Source of the DNA: Wyeomyia smithii
Taxonomy: Eukaryota > Arthropoda > Insecta > Diptera > Culicidae
Direction of reading: 5' to 3'
NCBI RefSeq assembly: GCF_029784165.1
Contig: NC_073694.1
Location: forward strand, 41,459,006 to 41,523,005
DNA: 64,000 bases
Both the position numbers and the translations under genes were made by a program. Of the stretch, positions 36,239 to 47,129 are shown piece after piece (positions within the stretch are counted from its first letter, which is position 1; each line of letters opens with the position of its first letter). The notes under the pieces are model-generated. The model worked only from the letters and a program-made list of their open reading frames with translations. It had not been told where the DNA came from and did not search any database.

Positions 36239-37656
36239 ATGGGCGCAACTACGGGGGGGGGGGGCTAGGGGGGGCTTCAGCCATGCGCTGTAGCCATTAT
36301 CCGTCGTCCGCTTGTGCTCCACCGTAGATAGTCACCTTCTGTTCGCCGATAGGCACCTTCTGTTCGAAAATATCAAAAGGACTTCCGTAGAGGACTACCG
36401 GTTATCAGGGTTTTGTAGTTTTTTGTATCGAAGTGGTCATGTCCGATCATCACCGTGATTGGTGCGTACGTTTGTAATGTCTGAGAAGAACGGGCCGTCG
36501 TTGAGAACGTGGTCAATTTGTTTTGCTGTACGTTGGTCGAGGTAAGAAGGGACTTTGGACTGCTAATCCGCGGGAAGCTGCGAAGTTGGTGGTTGGCAGG
36601 CTGTGCGGGCCGATAACCGGCTTATAAAAGTCTATCCTTCCGTTCATGTCCCCAACGACGATCTTGATATCTCTACGCGAGCAGCTATCGTAGAGTTTCT
36701 CCAGCTGTGCGTAGAACGCTTCTTTCCCTGTATCAGGGCTTCCTTCGTGAGGGCAGTGCACATTGGGAATAGTGTGGTTGTGGAACCGGCCTTTAATTCT
36801 CAACGAACACAACCTGTCGCTGATTGCCTGCCGCTTGGTGGTACTGTGCCTTGCGGCCACAAATCCACCGTACCTTCTCTCCTTTCAGGCAAAGCTCCTG
36901 GAGCGCAACGATGTCGAAGTGGCGGGGTTCTAGCTGATCCAGCAGAATCCGGTCGACATCCGGGTCATTAAGCGATCTACTGTTACATGTACTGAGCTTC
37001 TAATCGTCGTCCTTATTTCGTCGGCTGGGTCATCGCCGATTGTTCCGGTTCGTTTTTAATTCTTGATTCTCCGTAGTATGTTTATTTCAGTATGCTGCCC
37101 AACTAGGGCTGCGATGCCTAGTCTTGCGACGGAGCTGCCGCCATGGATGTAGCCGGCAAGACACCGCATTTCATAGTTCAACCGTCCGGTCCGGATCAGT
37201 CGCTGTTTGAGCCGCCCCTAGCCTGTGGGGTAGACGCGCAGACAGCCTGCTCTCTAAGGAGAACAACTACCCCACCGGTTCACCGGTTTTTCCTTGGTTG
37301 CTCGTATCCCAGTCGGTACCACGTGGAGGTAGGAATAGGGCATTATGCCTTGAACCACAGTGGGGTCTATTTTATTCTAACTAGTACGGGTGAACTGTTA
37401 AAAAGCACTGCCCAGCCGTTTACCAAATCTAGCTCTCCTCAATATCGAATCATTGTTGCTGAAAGAGCTTGGCGTTGACGATGTGTTTAAGATATTCAGT
37501 ACATCTTCGGAGATTCTATCCCGAAGTGATTTTTTCTGCTTTTACGATACTATTTTAAGCGTCATTAAAAAAGCATATTCAAACTCTTTTTTCTCTTTTT
37601 TAAAATGACATACATGAAATCTAGCCCTCCTAGAAATTTTTCTTAGTTGCGCCCAT
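36239..37656. mobile_element. 1.4-kb TIR element with 10-bp target duplication, carrying RTE sequence
   Basis: The 13-base ends ATGGGCGCAACTA and TAGTTGCGCCCAT are exact inverses, and GGATATGATC flanks both sides (36229-36238 and 37657-37666) without mismatch. A 10-base duplication points to a Mutator-like or related transposase. A G-rich run follows the left end. Most of the inside (36300-37450) is a 5' half of an RTE-like LINE. No transposase is visible. Confidence 0.75.
36300..37450 (-). pseudogene. RTE-like LINE fragment (leader and endonuclease)
   Basis: Minus strand: the leader at 37450-37090 matches the one at 4790-4430. An endonuclease frame at 36860-36513 follows with LRIKGRFHNHTIPNVHCPHE and RRDIKIVVGDMNGRIDFYKP. 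GDMNGR keeps the catalytic aspartate position, better than the copies at 3773 and 21068. The polymerase and 3' end are absent, the reverse of the usual 5' truncation of LINE insertions. Confidence 0.65.
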
Positions 37657-37734
37657 GGATATGATCAAATTCAAATAACAAATCGTTTGAAATGATTAGT
37701 TTTATCGAAATAACAACATCCTCGACTTTTGGCT

Positions 37735-39469
37735 TGTGTACATCGCCTTTATTCTGAATATTTTCATATTGGGTGGTCATTTTCGACTATTTCCTAGAAG
37801 TTGCCATTTATTTCAAAATGGTGCCTGAAATCAATTGTTAGCTCTTTGCATCATTCTGGTTCCAGAGATACTCATATTGGATGGTATTTGGTTATTTTAG
37901 GCTGTTTTCACAAACCGGAAGACGCCATCTTGGATTTCAAAATGGTATTTAAAATAATTTCTAGCCTCTGAGCGTCATTCTGGTTGAAGAAACACCCATA
38001 TTGCGTGTTATTCGATCATTTTCGGCTGTTTACCAGGAGCCGGAAGTCGCCAATTGAGAATCCAAAATAGGGTCTGTGGTCGATTTCAGCTGCTGTGTAT
38101 TATTCTAGATTCGGAGATACCGATGTTAGACGGAAATCGGCCATTTTTGTCTGTTTTCCAGAAACTAGAAGTTGCCATCCTACAATTCATAATGGTGTAT
38201 GAGGTCAATTTTTAGCTTCTTGCAACATTCTGGCTCCGGATATACTCATATTGGGTGGTATTTGGTCACTTTGGGCTGTTTTTTCAGATACCGAAAGTCG
38301 TCATTTTGGACTTTAAAAATTGCCTGTGAAATAAATTTCTGTCATTTGGGCGTGATTCTGGTTCCAAAAACATTCATATTAAATCGTATTTGGTCATTTC
38401 CGGCTGTTGGCCAGACACCGGAAGTCACCATCTTAAAATTCAAGATTGTGTATGTGATCAATTTTTAGCTTCTGTGTATCTTTCTGGTTCGGAGATACTC
38501 ATATTTAATGGCAGTCGTCCATTTCAGGCTGTTTTCCAGAAATCTTACAATCTACAAATCTTACAATTCAAAATGTTGTCTGAAGTCGATTTGTGGCTCC
38601 AGTGCATCATTACGATTCCGGAAATACCCATGTTGGGTGGTATTTAGTCGTTTGCTGCTGTTTTTACCGAAACCGGAAGTCGCCATTTTGGATTTCATAA
38701 TGGCATTTGGAGACAGATTTTGGATTTTGAAAGTCGTACTGGTTAAAGAAACACTCATATTGGGTGGTATTTGGTCATTTTCAGCTGTTTTCAGAAACCG
38801 GAACTCACCATCTTAGAATTCAAAATGCTATCTGTGGTCGATTTTAGCTCTTGTGTATTATTCTAGATCCGGATATTGTTATATTGGGTGGAAATCGGCC
38901 ATTTTTGGCTGTTTTCCAGAAACCGGTAGTTGCCATCTTACAATCCAAAATGTTGCCTGAGGTCGACTATGGAACATATTTGTTACCACTAAAAATATTC
39001 ACCTGCCAAATATGGTTCCATTTAGTTGATTAGTTCGCGAGATGTGCAGAAATTTGAGCAGAAACATGTGCTTCCAAAAAAAGGAGGGGGGTCGAACCAT
39101 TATGGACATATTTTTTACCTCTAAAACATTCACCTGCAAAATTTGGTTCCATTTAATTGGTTTGCTCTCGAGATGTGCAGAAATTGTTGTTTCATCCAAC
39201 TATTATGGACATATTTGTTACCCCTTGAAACATCCAAATGCCAAATTCGGTTTCATTTGCTTGGTTTGTTCTTGAGTTGTGCAGAAATTTATGTTTCATT
39301 TGTATGGGGCCTCTCCCTTCCAGAAGAGGGAGGGGTCTCAAACTATCATAGGAACCTTTATCGGCACCAAAAATCCCTACATACAAATTTTCACGTCGAT
39401 CGGTTCGGTAGTTTTCGAGCCTATATGGATCAGACAGACAGACAGAAAGGACTGCATTTTTATATGTAT
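37735..39469 (-). mobile_element. Helitron copy A with 125-bp tandem repeats
   Basis: About ten units of roughly 125 bp run from 37740 to 38970, each with a variant of ACCGGAAGTCGCCAT, TTCAAAATGG and CTCATATTGGGTGGTATTTG. Flanking blocks (GTTCCATTTGCTTGATTAG, CAGACAGACAGA) and the end TTTTTATATGTATAAATT follow. This is the same arrangement as the fuller copy at 42381-44048. The 5' terminus on the minus strand is mutated (TTTATAC for TCTATAC) and the CTAG end is missing. Confidence 0.65.
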
Positions 39470-40086
39470 AAATTACAACATCAATATTTTAGAACCTAAA
39501 GAGTGAATATACATTTATTGGATTGAAGAGTTCATGTAAATCTATTTTTACAAATAAAAGTTTGAATGAGAAAGGCTGGGTCTGACCGCTAGGTGGATTA
39601 ATTTAGGTTTCCATATAACGATTCCCCACCCTAGTTCTAGTTATTAGCGCCCTGAAGTTTTTCTCCACTCATTTAAATTTCAAGCAATCTGTAATTTTTT
39701 TCTAAGACTTCTGACATTATTTAAATTTTATTGGATGATGAGGTACTCTTCAAACTTATTGATTTTACCTTAAATGTCCTGCTTGTAGCTTTTTTAAATT
39801 GATTTTTTTTGATACTTGTACACTTCATGAATTATCCAAAAGTTACCAAACTAGGAAATGCCAAATCGAATAATAAAACTCAATGATTGTAATTGGTAAG
39901 TGTTTATTTAATAATAAAAAATCGATTTTGACTCGTTTTTATTCTTTCCTATGTATATGAAAATTAAGTTTTTTGGATTCTATTTGGCTCATAAAATTCG
40001 CAATGAAATCAAACAATTATTAGCATAAATTTTTAGTGGCTTTGATACAGGGCTATCATGTGTTATTGGTATAATCTTTAATTATA

Positions 40087-40365
40087 CACACTTAAATTCT
40101 TTTGCCGGATCTCGGTAATTTTTGCCGAGAACGGCACCACTGAGTGCTCGGTTAGAAAAAAAATGACAGCTGTCACATTTTTTCGAAAATCTCGGTTCAA
40201 CCTAACTGAAGTTTCGGCACAAAATATTAACGAGCCGAAATATCAGTTAGGTGAACCGAGATTCACGAAAAAATGTGACAGCTGTCATTATTTTTTTAAC
40301 CGAGCACTCAGTGGTGTCGTTCTCGGCAATAAATTACCGAGACCCGGCAAAAAATTTCAAGTGTG
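40087..40365. mobile_element. 279-bp foldback MITE with TA target site
   Basis: Nearly the whole element is an inverted repeat. It opens with CACACTTAAATTCTTTTGCC, CTCGGTAATTTTTGCCGAGA and TGACAGCTGTCACATTTTTT, each mirrored at the right side, and closes with CAAGTGTG. TA on both sides (40085 and 40366) fits Tc1/mariner-type insertion. Any open frame here is a by-product. Confidence 0.8.
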
Positions 40366-40379
40366 TAATCTGTGAGGTG

Positions 40380-41340
40380 GAAAAAATCCTGTATTTAAGC
40401 CAAAGATAATGTCAAGCAGCTAATACCATATGCTGTTCAAGTTCCGCCTCCGAACGGCTCTACTTCAGGTGCTCTATATCTTCGAATGGATTGCGGTACA
40501 CAAATACTCCCACTTCACGTTGAATAATCGAACAACGCTGAAACTAAATTGCCGCTCTGATGTGCCACCACAGCCACAAGAATGCGGAATTATTGGGATC
40601 GCTCGGGAAACTTGTTCTCGGCATTCGTACACTGCCTGCGTCATTGTGGCGCTCGCTGCTCTGGCATGCACATTGTGGCGAGTTATAGATATTCGTATAC
40701 CTACCTATTTCAACAGCTAAACGACCCCGAGTACGGCAACTGTCCGCACATTGCTGCTGCCGAAGGAAAGGATTTAGTTTTGCGAACCGTACACATTCGA
40801 TTTATCCTTGACGATTGTGCTCGAAAACTGGAACCACAATTCTCGTTGCCTTCAAAGCTGAAAATTTGCCACAGTGAAACAAGTATTTATTGTATCTTTT
40901 CAGTCTGTTCAGTGTCCGTACGAGTTGGCGGGTAGCAACAGAGCGTCTGAAGTGTGCACATTATGCACTCGCGAGGACTAATGACAAATGAAATTATTCA
41001 AAATTTACCAATTAATAGAACGTAATCATTTGGATTTTAAGACTCTAGTATACGCTTTGCACACAGTTTACCCTGATTCTGAAAAGTTATTTGCAGATTC
41101 GGAATCACATTTGTTGGCATTTTAAATATTCATTGCAATGCAATTTGATACCGAAAATGAGAACACGCTTAGCAGTTTATATAACATAGAACTAACATCC
41201 GCAACACTTTTTTTCAAATGATTTTATTTATATTTTTGATGATTAGCACACTGTTTTTCCCATTTTTTAATACCCTGATAAATTTATTTAACCAAAAAGT
41301 ATTAGAAATAGATCCTAGTCTCAGCTTTTAAACTTTTTTG
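40380..41340. other. Unassigned region
   Basis: Overlapping frames of 96 and 117 codons lie at 40430-40935 on the + strand. The stretch is less AT-rich than its surroundings. I recognise no family and see no splice or promoter signal that would support a gene. Confidence 0.3.
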
Positions 41341-41344
41341 GAAG

Positions 41345-42090
41345 GTGCTTAAAAATGGAAAAGTTTTTGGGGGAGAGCGTTACGATGAAAGATGTCTTCA
41401 TATGAGCAGAACTGCTTATCAGCGAGACCAAATCCTATCGAACGGAACGAGTAATGAACAGACGGCACAATATACGCGAAAAATGGCGCGTTTGAGTGTT
41501 CTATGAAAGTTTTGACGACTTTGGCAGTATCAGACCGAGCTTTGTCATGCAGTAGTAGTGTTCATACCGCAACTTGTATTGTGGCCATTTATTGCGCAGT
41601 TCTCGGTTTCGTTGAATCAATTTCATTCCCCAGTGGTGGTTTCAACAGCTTATAATAAATAACACCTTTCTAGTTCCACCAAATACACAGCATAACCAGC
41701 TTTTGTATTTGGCCGAGCCGACGACGTAGTAGCATGACCCTATGAATTTCCTCTTCTTTGTTTTGCTATAATAAATCCATCTTCCATCACCCGTCACGAT
41801 ATGATTAGAAAACTCTTACTTTTTTACCGCAGGAGCAGTCATTCACAGGCGAAAGAACGACACTCAACGTCCCTTGGCCTAAAATCATAAGAAACCCAAG
41901 TTATTCGTATTTAAATCATTCCCAAAACACATAATTGCTTATAAATGTTTCGGCGGGTAACCCCTAATACCGAAGCAAGCTGTTCCTGCGTTTGCCATGG
42001 GTCCTCATCGAGTAATTCCTCCAATTCAACGTCTTAGAAGATTTTTGACCTTTGATTCTACTGATGATTGGCTGGATAAGATGTTTTCAA
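41345..42090 (-). pseudogene. mariner-type (DD34D-like) transposase remnant
   Basis: Minus strand in order: VELEELLDEDPWQTQEQLAS and VLGVTRRNIYKQL (helix-turn-helix), HIVTGDGRWIYY with the first catalytic Asp, GVIYYELLKPPLGN-like sequence, LLLHDKARSDTAKVVKTF with the second Asp, and VPSVHYSFRSIGFGLADKQF. In live mariners the last block reads APSDYHLFRS; here the third aspartate position reads Val. There are several frameshifts and stops. The enzyme would cut and paste its own element at TA sites. Confidence 0.7.
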
Positions 42091-42099
42091 ATGAAGGTT

Positions 42100-42320
42100 T
42101 TCTGAAAATTTCTCGAGTTTTCGCAAAAATTGAGTTAATCTGACGAGTGGTCCACTTTAGGAAAGGGATCTACTATAGGGTAATTCACTCTAGGGTTTCA
42201 CTACTTTATTCTCTTGATATAGGGTAAAATAACCTATAATGGACCATTTTCTTATAATGAACCACTTCCTAGACTAACTGAGTTTTTGCGAAAACTCGAG
42301 GGATTTTCAGAAATCTTCCA
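42100..42320. repeat. Foldback repeat with CTCGAGTTTTCGCAAAAA arms
   Basis: CTCGAGTTTTCGCAAAAATT, GAGTGGTCCACTTTAGGAAA and TATAGGGTAA on the left are mirrored on the right (TTACCCTATATC is imperfect; TAATGGACCATTTTCTTAT, GTTTTTGCGAAAACTCGAG). Arms are about 75 bases around a centre near 42210. It is probably a small MITE. Confidence 0.55.
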
Positions 42321-42380
42321 TCGGGATACACCAAAACTTGTTTGATACTAAGTTAGTTAGTTTTCAACAATTATTATGTA

Positions 42381-44048
42381 CTAGCTGTCCCGGCAAACTT
42401 CGTTTCGCCCATTTTCTTATTTAAATGATTTTGAACACTCTAAAGTGATTTCACCTGCATCCAAAGATTTAGCTCTCGGTTTGTTTGTAGTCTGCAACAG
42501 GAAGTCGTTTACTTGGATTTCTGATCGCTGGCCTTCAGTTCGATACCGGAAACCCATATTGCAGCGGTTCTCAACCTTTTTTTGTTCGCGTACCCCTTGG
42601 CGATATTTTTCATATCGATTGTACCCCCTTGGAATGTTTTCGCAGAGTAGGAGAGAGTAGTGGTAGATCATGTTATGGTAGTCTTGTTTAGGTTTCAAAT
42701 TGAACTATAGTTTGTTTGATTGCTACAGTCATGTTTTAAGAGCAAAATTGAAAAACAAACGAAGTATTTTAGAGAAAAATTGCTTTGTCCGCTATTACTG
42801 ATTTTGCTTTCGCGTACCTCTTGATGGCTTTCGCCCCTCAGGGGTACGCGTACCCCAGGTTGAGAACCGCTGCCATATTGGATGGTATTCAGTCATTTTT
42901 GGCTGTTCACTAGAAACCGGAGGTCAACATTCTAGAATTCAATATGTTGTCTGAGACGCATTTTCCAAATTTTGACACTTTGGACTGTTTTCCAGACACC
43001 AGAAGTCGTCATTTTGAAATTCAAAATGAAATGTGAAGTTAATTCCTGGCCTCAGGGCATCTGGTTTCGGATATACTCATATTGGATGGTGTTTTACGGG
43101 TGGTACGGCCATTTAACCTGTTTCCAGAAACCGTAAGCCACCATCTTAGAATTCAAAATGGTGTCTCAGGTCGATTTTTGGCGATTACGGGAACACCCAT
43201 TTTGGATGGTATTTAGCCACTCTCGGAAGTCGCCATCTTAGAACTCAAAATGAGGTAGAGGGTCGTTTTTTTTGCTTCTATGCATTGTTCTGGTTTCGAA
43301 AATATTCGCGCTGCGTGGTAATTGGTAACTTCGGGTTGTTTTCCAGAAGCCGGAAGTCGCCGTAGTAGAATTCAAAATGGTGTCTGAAGTCGTTATTTGA
43401 CTTCTATGCATCGTCAAAATTACGGGAATAGCCATTTTGTGTAGTATTTGGTTACTTTTGGCTGTTTTCCAGTCCCTCTCTTCCTCCCAAAGTAGGAAGG
43501 GGTGTCAAACTATCACGAAAGTATTTTTCACCCCCAAAAACCTTCACATGCCAAATTTTGTTCCATTTGCTCGATTAGTTTTTGAGTTGTGCAGAAATTT
43601 GTGTTTCATATGTATGGTACCCCTCCTTTTCTGAAGAGGAAAGGGTATCGAATCATCATGAAAATATTTTTTGCCCCCAAAAGTCTTCTCATGACAAATT
43701 TGGTTCTATTTGCTTGATTAAATGTCGAGTTATATATGTAGATATTTGTATTTCGTTTGTATGGGAGCCCACCCTTACAAAGCACAGAAACATTTCTTGC
43801 TTCTTTATACATCAACGTGCCAAATTTGGCTCCATTTCCTCGAATAGTTCTCGAATTATGCGAAAATTTGTGTTACATTTGTATGGAACCCCTCCCTTCC
43901 ACAGGAGGCAGGGGTCTCGAACTATTATAAAAACTTTCCCTGGCTCCAAAAAACCCTTGCATACAAATTTTAATGTCGATTGGTTCAGTAGTTTCCAAGT
44001 CTATTTGGATCAGACAGACAGACAAACCTTCATTTTTATATGTATAGA
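42381..44048 (-). mobile_element. Helitron copy B (non-autonomous, both ends present)
   Basis: On the minus strand it starts TCTATACATATAAAAATG at 44048 with A before it. It ends with a hairpin (GGCGAAAC, GAA, GTTTGCC) and GGGACAGCTAG, followed by T. TC..CTAG ends, a 3' hairpin and A/T insertion without duplication are the Helitron hallmarks; TCTATAC starts are known from other insect Helitrons. Inside are 125-bp repeat units (42890-43470) and diverged blocks with GTGCAGAAATTTGTGTTTCA. No Rep/helicase. A hAT MITE splits it at 42562-42872. Confidence 0.75.
42562..42872. mobile_element. hAT-type MITE, copy 2, exact 8-bp duplication
   Basis: Ends CAGCGGTTCTCAACC and GGTTGAGAACCGCTG are exact inverses. 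CCATATTG flanks both sides (42554-42561 and 42873-42880). The 8-base duplication and CAG-start ends identify hAT-type insertion. The host site is inside a Helitron repeat unit, so it inserted after that unit existed. It is 311 bp long and non-coding. Confidence 0.88.
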
Positions 44049-44539
44049 TTATTTCAAGTATTCGGATGTTCTCCTCGCTCGAGTTGGACGTTCAACAACG
44101 CTAGGCTAAGGATTCTGTATCAACTGTGAAGTGGATGTGAAGTGACGTCTTGTTCGGTTGCATGGTCTGCGTACCGTTCTGGAAGGATATCATCATCTTC
44201 GGAGTGTCGGCAATTAGCACTTCAATTACCGATCAGACTCCGGACCGGACTTTCCGGACCCTGTCCGGTCCGATGTTGAATACTATTATTGGAGAGCTAA
44301 AATGTTCAAGATTTGTATGTAATACATACTTACTATGTATTCTTACTACACAATAAACTGATATCGTATTCAATCAAAATTTTTGGCGAAAGTATCGGTT
44401 CGTGACGAAGAATCAATAAGCTCTGAAAAAAAAAATCCGGCTGAGGCATCAAGTAACCGGACAATTAGGGTTCATTCTCTTCTATAAGTAACATTTTTGA
44501 AAAAATAATTTTTAATAAAATGAGAACACAGATTGATGA

Positions 44540-44911
44540 GAATTGATTCTTGCAAATGACCAGTTTGGTTTTATCCATGAGCATTCGATTAGACATCAGT
44601 TCCTTAGAGTAACTTGATTTGAGCCAATAACCTTGAAAGCTATTCCACTGAAGCTGCTCTTTTAGACATAGAACAGACATTCGATAGTATTTGGTATAAA
44701 GGTCCTTTACATCATCAAAATGATACAAAGTTACTTGACTGACCGCACTCTTCAAGTTAACAAGGTAAATGTGACAGATAGCCTGTATTAGCTTGTGTAC
44801 CTCAAGGAAGTTTTTTGGGTCCAATTTTATAAAATATTTTAATGTCTGATCTTCCTGGTTTATTATCAGGATGTGAAAAAACTCCGTTTTGTGACAATAC
44901 AAACGTGTCAT
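44540..44911 (+). pseudogene. Jockey-type reverse transcriptase fragment
   Basis: Plus-strand blocks spread over frames: NDQFGFIHEHSIRHQFLRVT, ALLDIEQTFDSIWYKG (first catalytic Asp block, usually LDIEKAFDSIWH), MIQSYLTDRTLQVN, then DLPGLLSGCEKTPF and CDNTNVSF where FADDTxL is expected. The catalytic pair is thus destroyed. It is cut short at 44911 next to a Tc1-like terminus. Confidence 0.65.
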
Positions 44912-45764
44912 TTACAGTCGGCTGCAAAAAAGTCTAGGTATATTTTAATCATATTTGAAGAATTGGAAGATTTCTCCTAATGCATTAAAAACACTATTAA
45001 TTATATTTCCTCCTGATCCAAGAACAGGTTCGTAAATAGTTACGGTAGAACAACTTTTCACTGCAATAGTCGTCTTCTTTTTCTCCTGACGGTAGCAAGG
45101 CTCGCTGTCTAAACACATTTTTGAGCAAACATGTCAAACGTGTACTCGCCACCACGACGTATTTCCTCAAACGGAGTTTGACATTTTTTCTAAAAAGGGG
45201 AATTACGCACGTTGTCTGCGCTGATTTTGGAAATTACTCATAGCATTATTATAATGTTTCTCAATATAAATAGAATGAAGCAGACAGAAATAGGCCAAAA
45301 TAACATCGCCAAACAAACGGCAGTGTGCATCTCTTCGATGCGCGAGTATTAATTGACTATCTGTTTTTTGTGTGAGAGGCGACAGTTGTGCAATATACAT
45401 AAAATGTTAATATCTCTCTATCAACAAGAATTCTAGCTTTTGTCTTAAGAATAAACTATTAATTTACAAACAAATTCTTAGACCAGTAACGTTATATGCC
45501 GTCTCAATCGAGACAAGTTTTACAACCAGAAAAAAAGGTTTCAATAATAAATTTTTAATAATGATTTTGAACTTCCTTCCTGAGTGAGCACGAATGAAAT
45601 ACAGAGGCTTACTAATGTTGAAACCAAATTATTAATAGGCCCTTTAATTCGGGACTGGGAGAAAGTTTAGGTTTAGTTTTTATTTTGATTCATTTTTTGC
45701 TTTACAGGTAGGTTCACAATTTTCCTACACTTATATTCAGTTAACTGCTATTTTTTGCCCATAA

Positions 45765-47124
45765 CACAGTGCAACAATTTTTTTGCCTTGGCTTCTATGT
45801 ATGATTTTTTGATGAAGTTTGATGCGAAAACAAATTTCCCCGAGTTTGAACATATTTCAACTTAAGAGGCAAAAACGGCGCCATTCTGAATTTTTTAGAA
45901 ATCGGAAATTTTCGATGTTTTTTCGACGCCATTTTGTTATAAGATCAAATATCAAAATTCCATGAGTTTGTCCACATATTAGCATATTATAACACATCTT
46001 TTAAAAAAATAGGTCTTAAATCGGACAAAAACTGAGCTCAAAACGGTGATTCTACGAAACCGGTTTTGGCATGGTTTTAGTATATTTCACAGAGCAAAAT
46101 AATATTGAGTATGTGTGAGCATTAATGGTAATGCGCTAATATCTGAAAGTGGTAGTCGAATTATATCTTATATTGAATGAAAAAGTCTCAGAAATCGATT
46201 GGTAGGTGTCTGATCTACGTAGAATGTCAGCAACATGTCGATTTTGCCCCAACTCCTCTACAATACTAAATAAGGTTTATATCGACGTTAAAGTAATTTA
46301 TTTGAAATCTGTTTCATGTAATATCAAGAGTGTAAGCGATACTCAAAGATACAATAACAATTTAGAATGACATGATCCTCGCCCTCTAGCGGGGAGGGGG
46401 TCGCATTTGACTTTATCGAAGACGCGATGATTCCGTCTCATAGCTGAAGCGAGATTTTCATGTTTTGACCGGTCCTGGCCAAAAATGCAACCCCCTCCCC
46501 ACAAGAGGGGGTGGATCATGTGATGCCAAATTGTTATTGTACCTTTAGGTTCGCTTACACTCTAGAAATTACATTAAACAGATTTCAAATAGGTTAGTTT
46601 AACATCGAGATAAACCCAATTCAATATTGTAGGGGAATTGACATGTTGTTGACATTTTACGTAGATCAGACACCTACCATTCGATTTCTGAGACTAAGAA
46701 ATAATATAAGATATAATTTGACTACCACTTTTAGATATTAGCTCATTACCATCAATGCTCATACATACTCGATATTATTTTGCTCTGTGAAATATACTGA
46801 AACCATGCCCAAACCGGTTTCGTAGAATCACCGTTTTGAGCTCAGTTTTTGTCCGATTTAAGATATGTTTTTTTAAAGATGGGTAAGAAGATGCTAGTAT
46901 GTGGACAAACTAGTGGAATTTTGATATTTGGTCTTAAAACAAAATGGCGTCAAAAAAACCTCAAAAATTTTCGATTTCTAAAAAAATTCAAAATGGCGCC
47001 ATTTTTGCCCCTTAAGTTGAAATATGTTCAAACTTGGGGATGTTTGGTTTTGCATCAAAATACACAAAAAAAATTATATATAGAAACCAAGGCCGAAAAA
47101 AAAGTCAATTTTTGTTGCACTGTG
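45765..47124. mobile_element. 1.36-kb palindromic TIR element with TAA target duplication
   Basis: CACAGTGCAAC at 45765 is inverted at the right end (GTTGCACTGTG, ending 47124). The two halves continue to match in inverse to the middle near 46445, giving arms of about 650 bases. TAA flanks both sides (45762-45764 and 47125-47127), the size typical of PIF/Harbinger insertion. Shared inner blocks include ACCGTTTTGAGCTCAGTTTT and GATCAGACACCTACC. No transposase. The open frame at 46849-47127 is incidental. Confidence 0.8.
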
Positions 47125-47129
47125 TAATT

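Larger units (their letters stand above)
35003..39610 (+). mobile_element. Unclassified GCCTTTCT-end repeat, copy A
   Basis: It opens with GCCTTTCTACTAGAAAGG, holds a TATGTGTG microsatellite and several blocks starting CTCAGAGATGGCTG (35169, 35467, 35648), and closes with GAGAAAGGC plus GACCGCTAGGTGGATTAATT. Copy B at 61755-63430 shares both ends and the block order. The inner bases GCCTTTCT/AGAAAGGC are inverted at the two ends. Two other elements (36239-37656 and 37735-39469) sit inside it. I could not place it in a known superfamily. Confidence 0.6.
34122..39633. mobile_element. Foldback element with TAGGGTGGGGAA ends, split by insertions
   Basis: TAGGGTGGGGAA (34122-34133) is inverted at 39622-39633 (TTCCCCACCCTA). 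Its body, 34134 to about 34990, is itself a long imperfect inverted repeat: CCAGAACCAACTTTTTTTGG, GTTTTGTCTCCGCTTGGCGC and GCATTGCATTT recur inverted at the far side. The rest (35003-39610) is a later insertion of an unclassified repeat, itself hit by other elements. Undisturbed, the foldback would be roughly 0.9 kb. Confidence 0.6.

Noticed and set aside
37740..38970. Possible CRISPR-like or centromeric satellite from the 125-bp units
   Set aside because: Units are diverged, eukaryotic and confined to Helitron copies, so an internal minisatellite of that family explains them.
43582..44109. 175-codon + strand open frame
   Set aside because: Runs through repeated Helitron blocks (GTGCAGAAATTTGTGTTTCA); repeated text explains the open frame.
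46849..47127. 92-codon open frame with basic N-terminus
   Set aside because: It lies wholly in one arm of the palindromic TIR element; its mirror arm has no matching frame.
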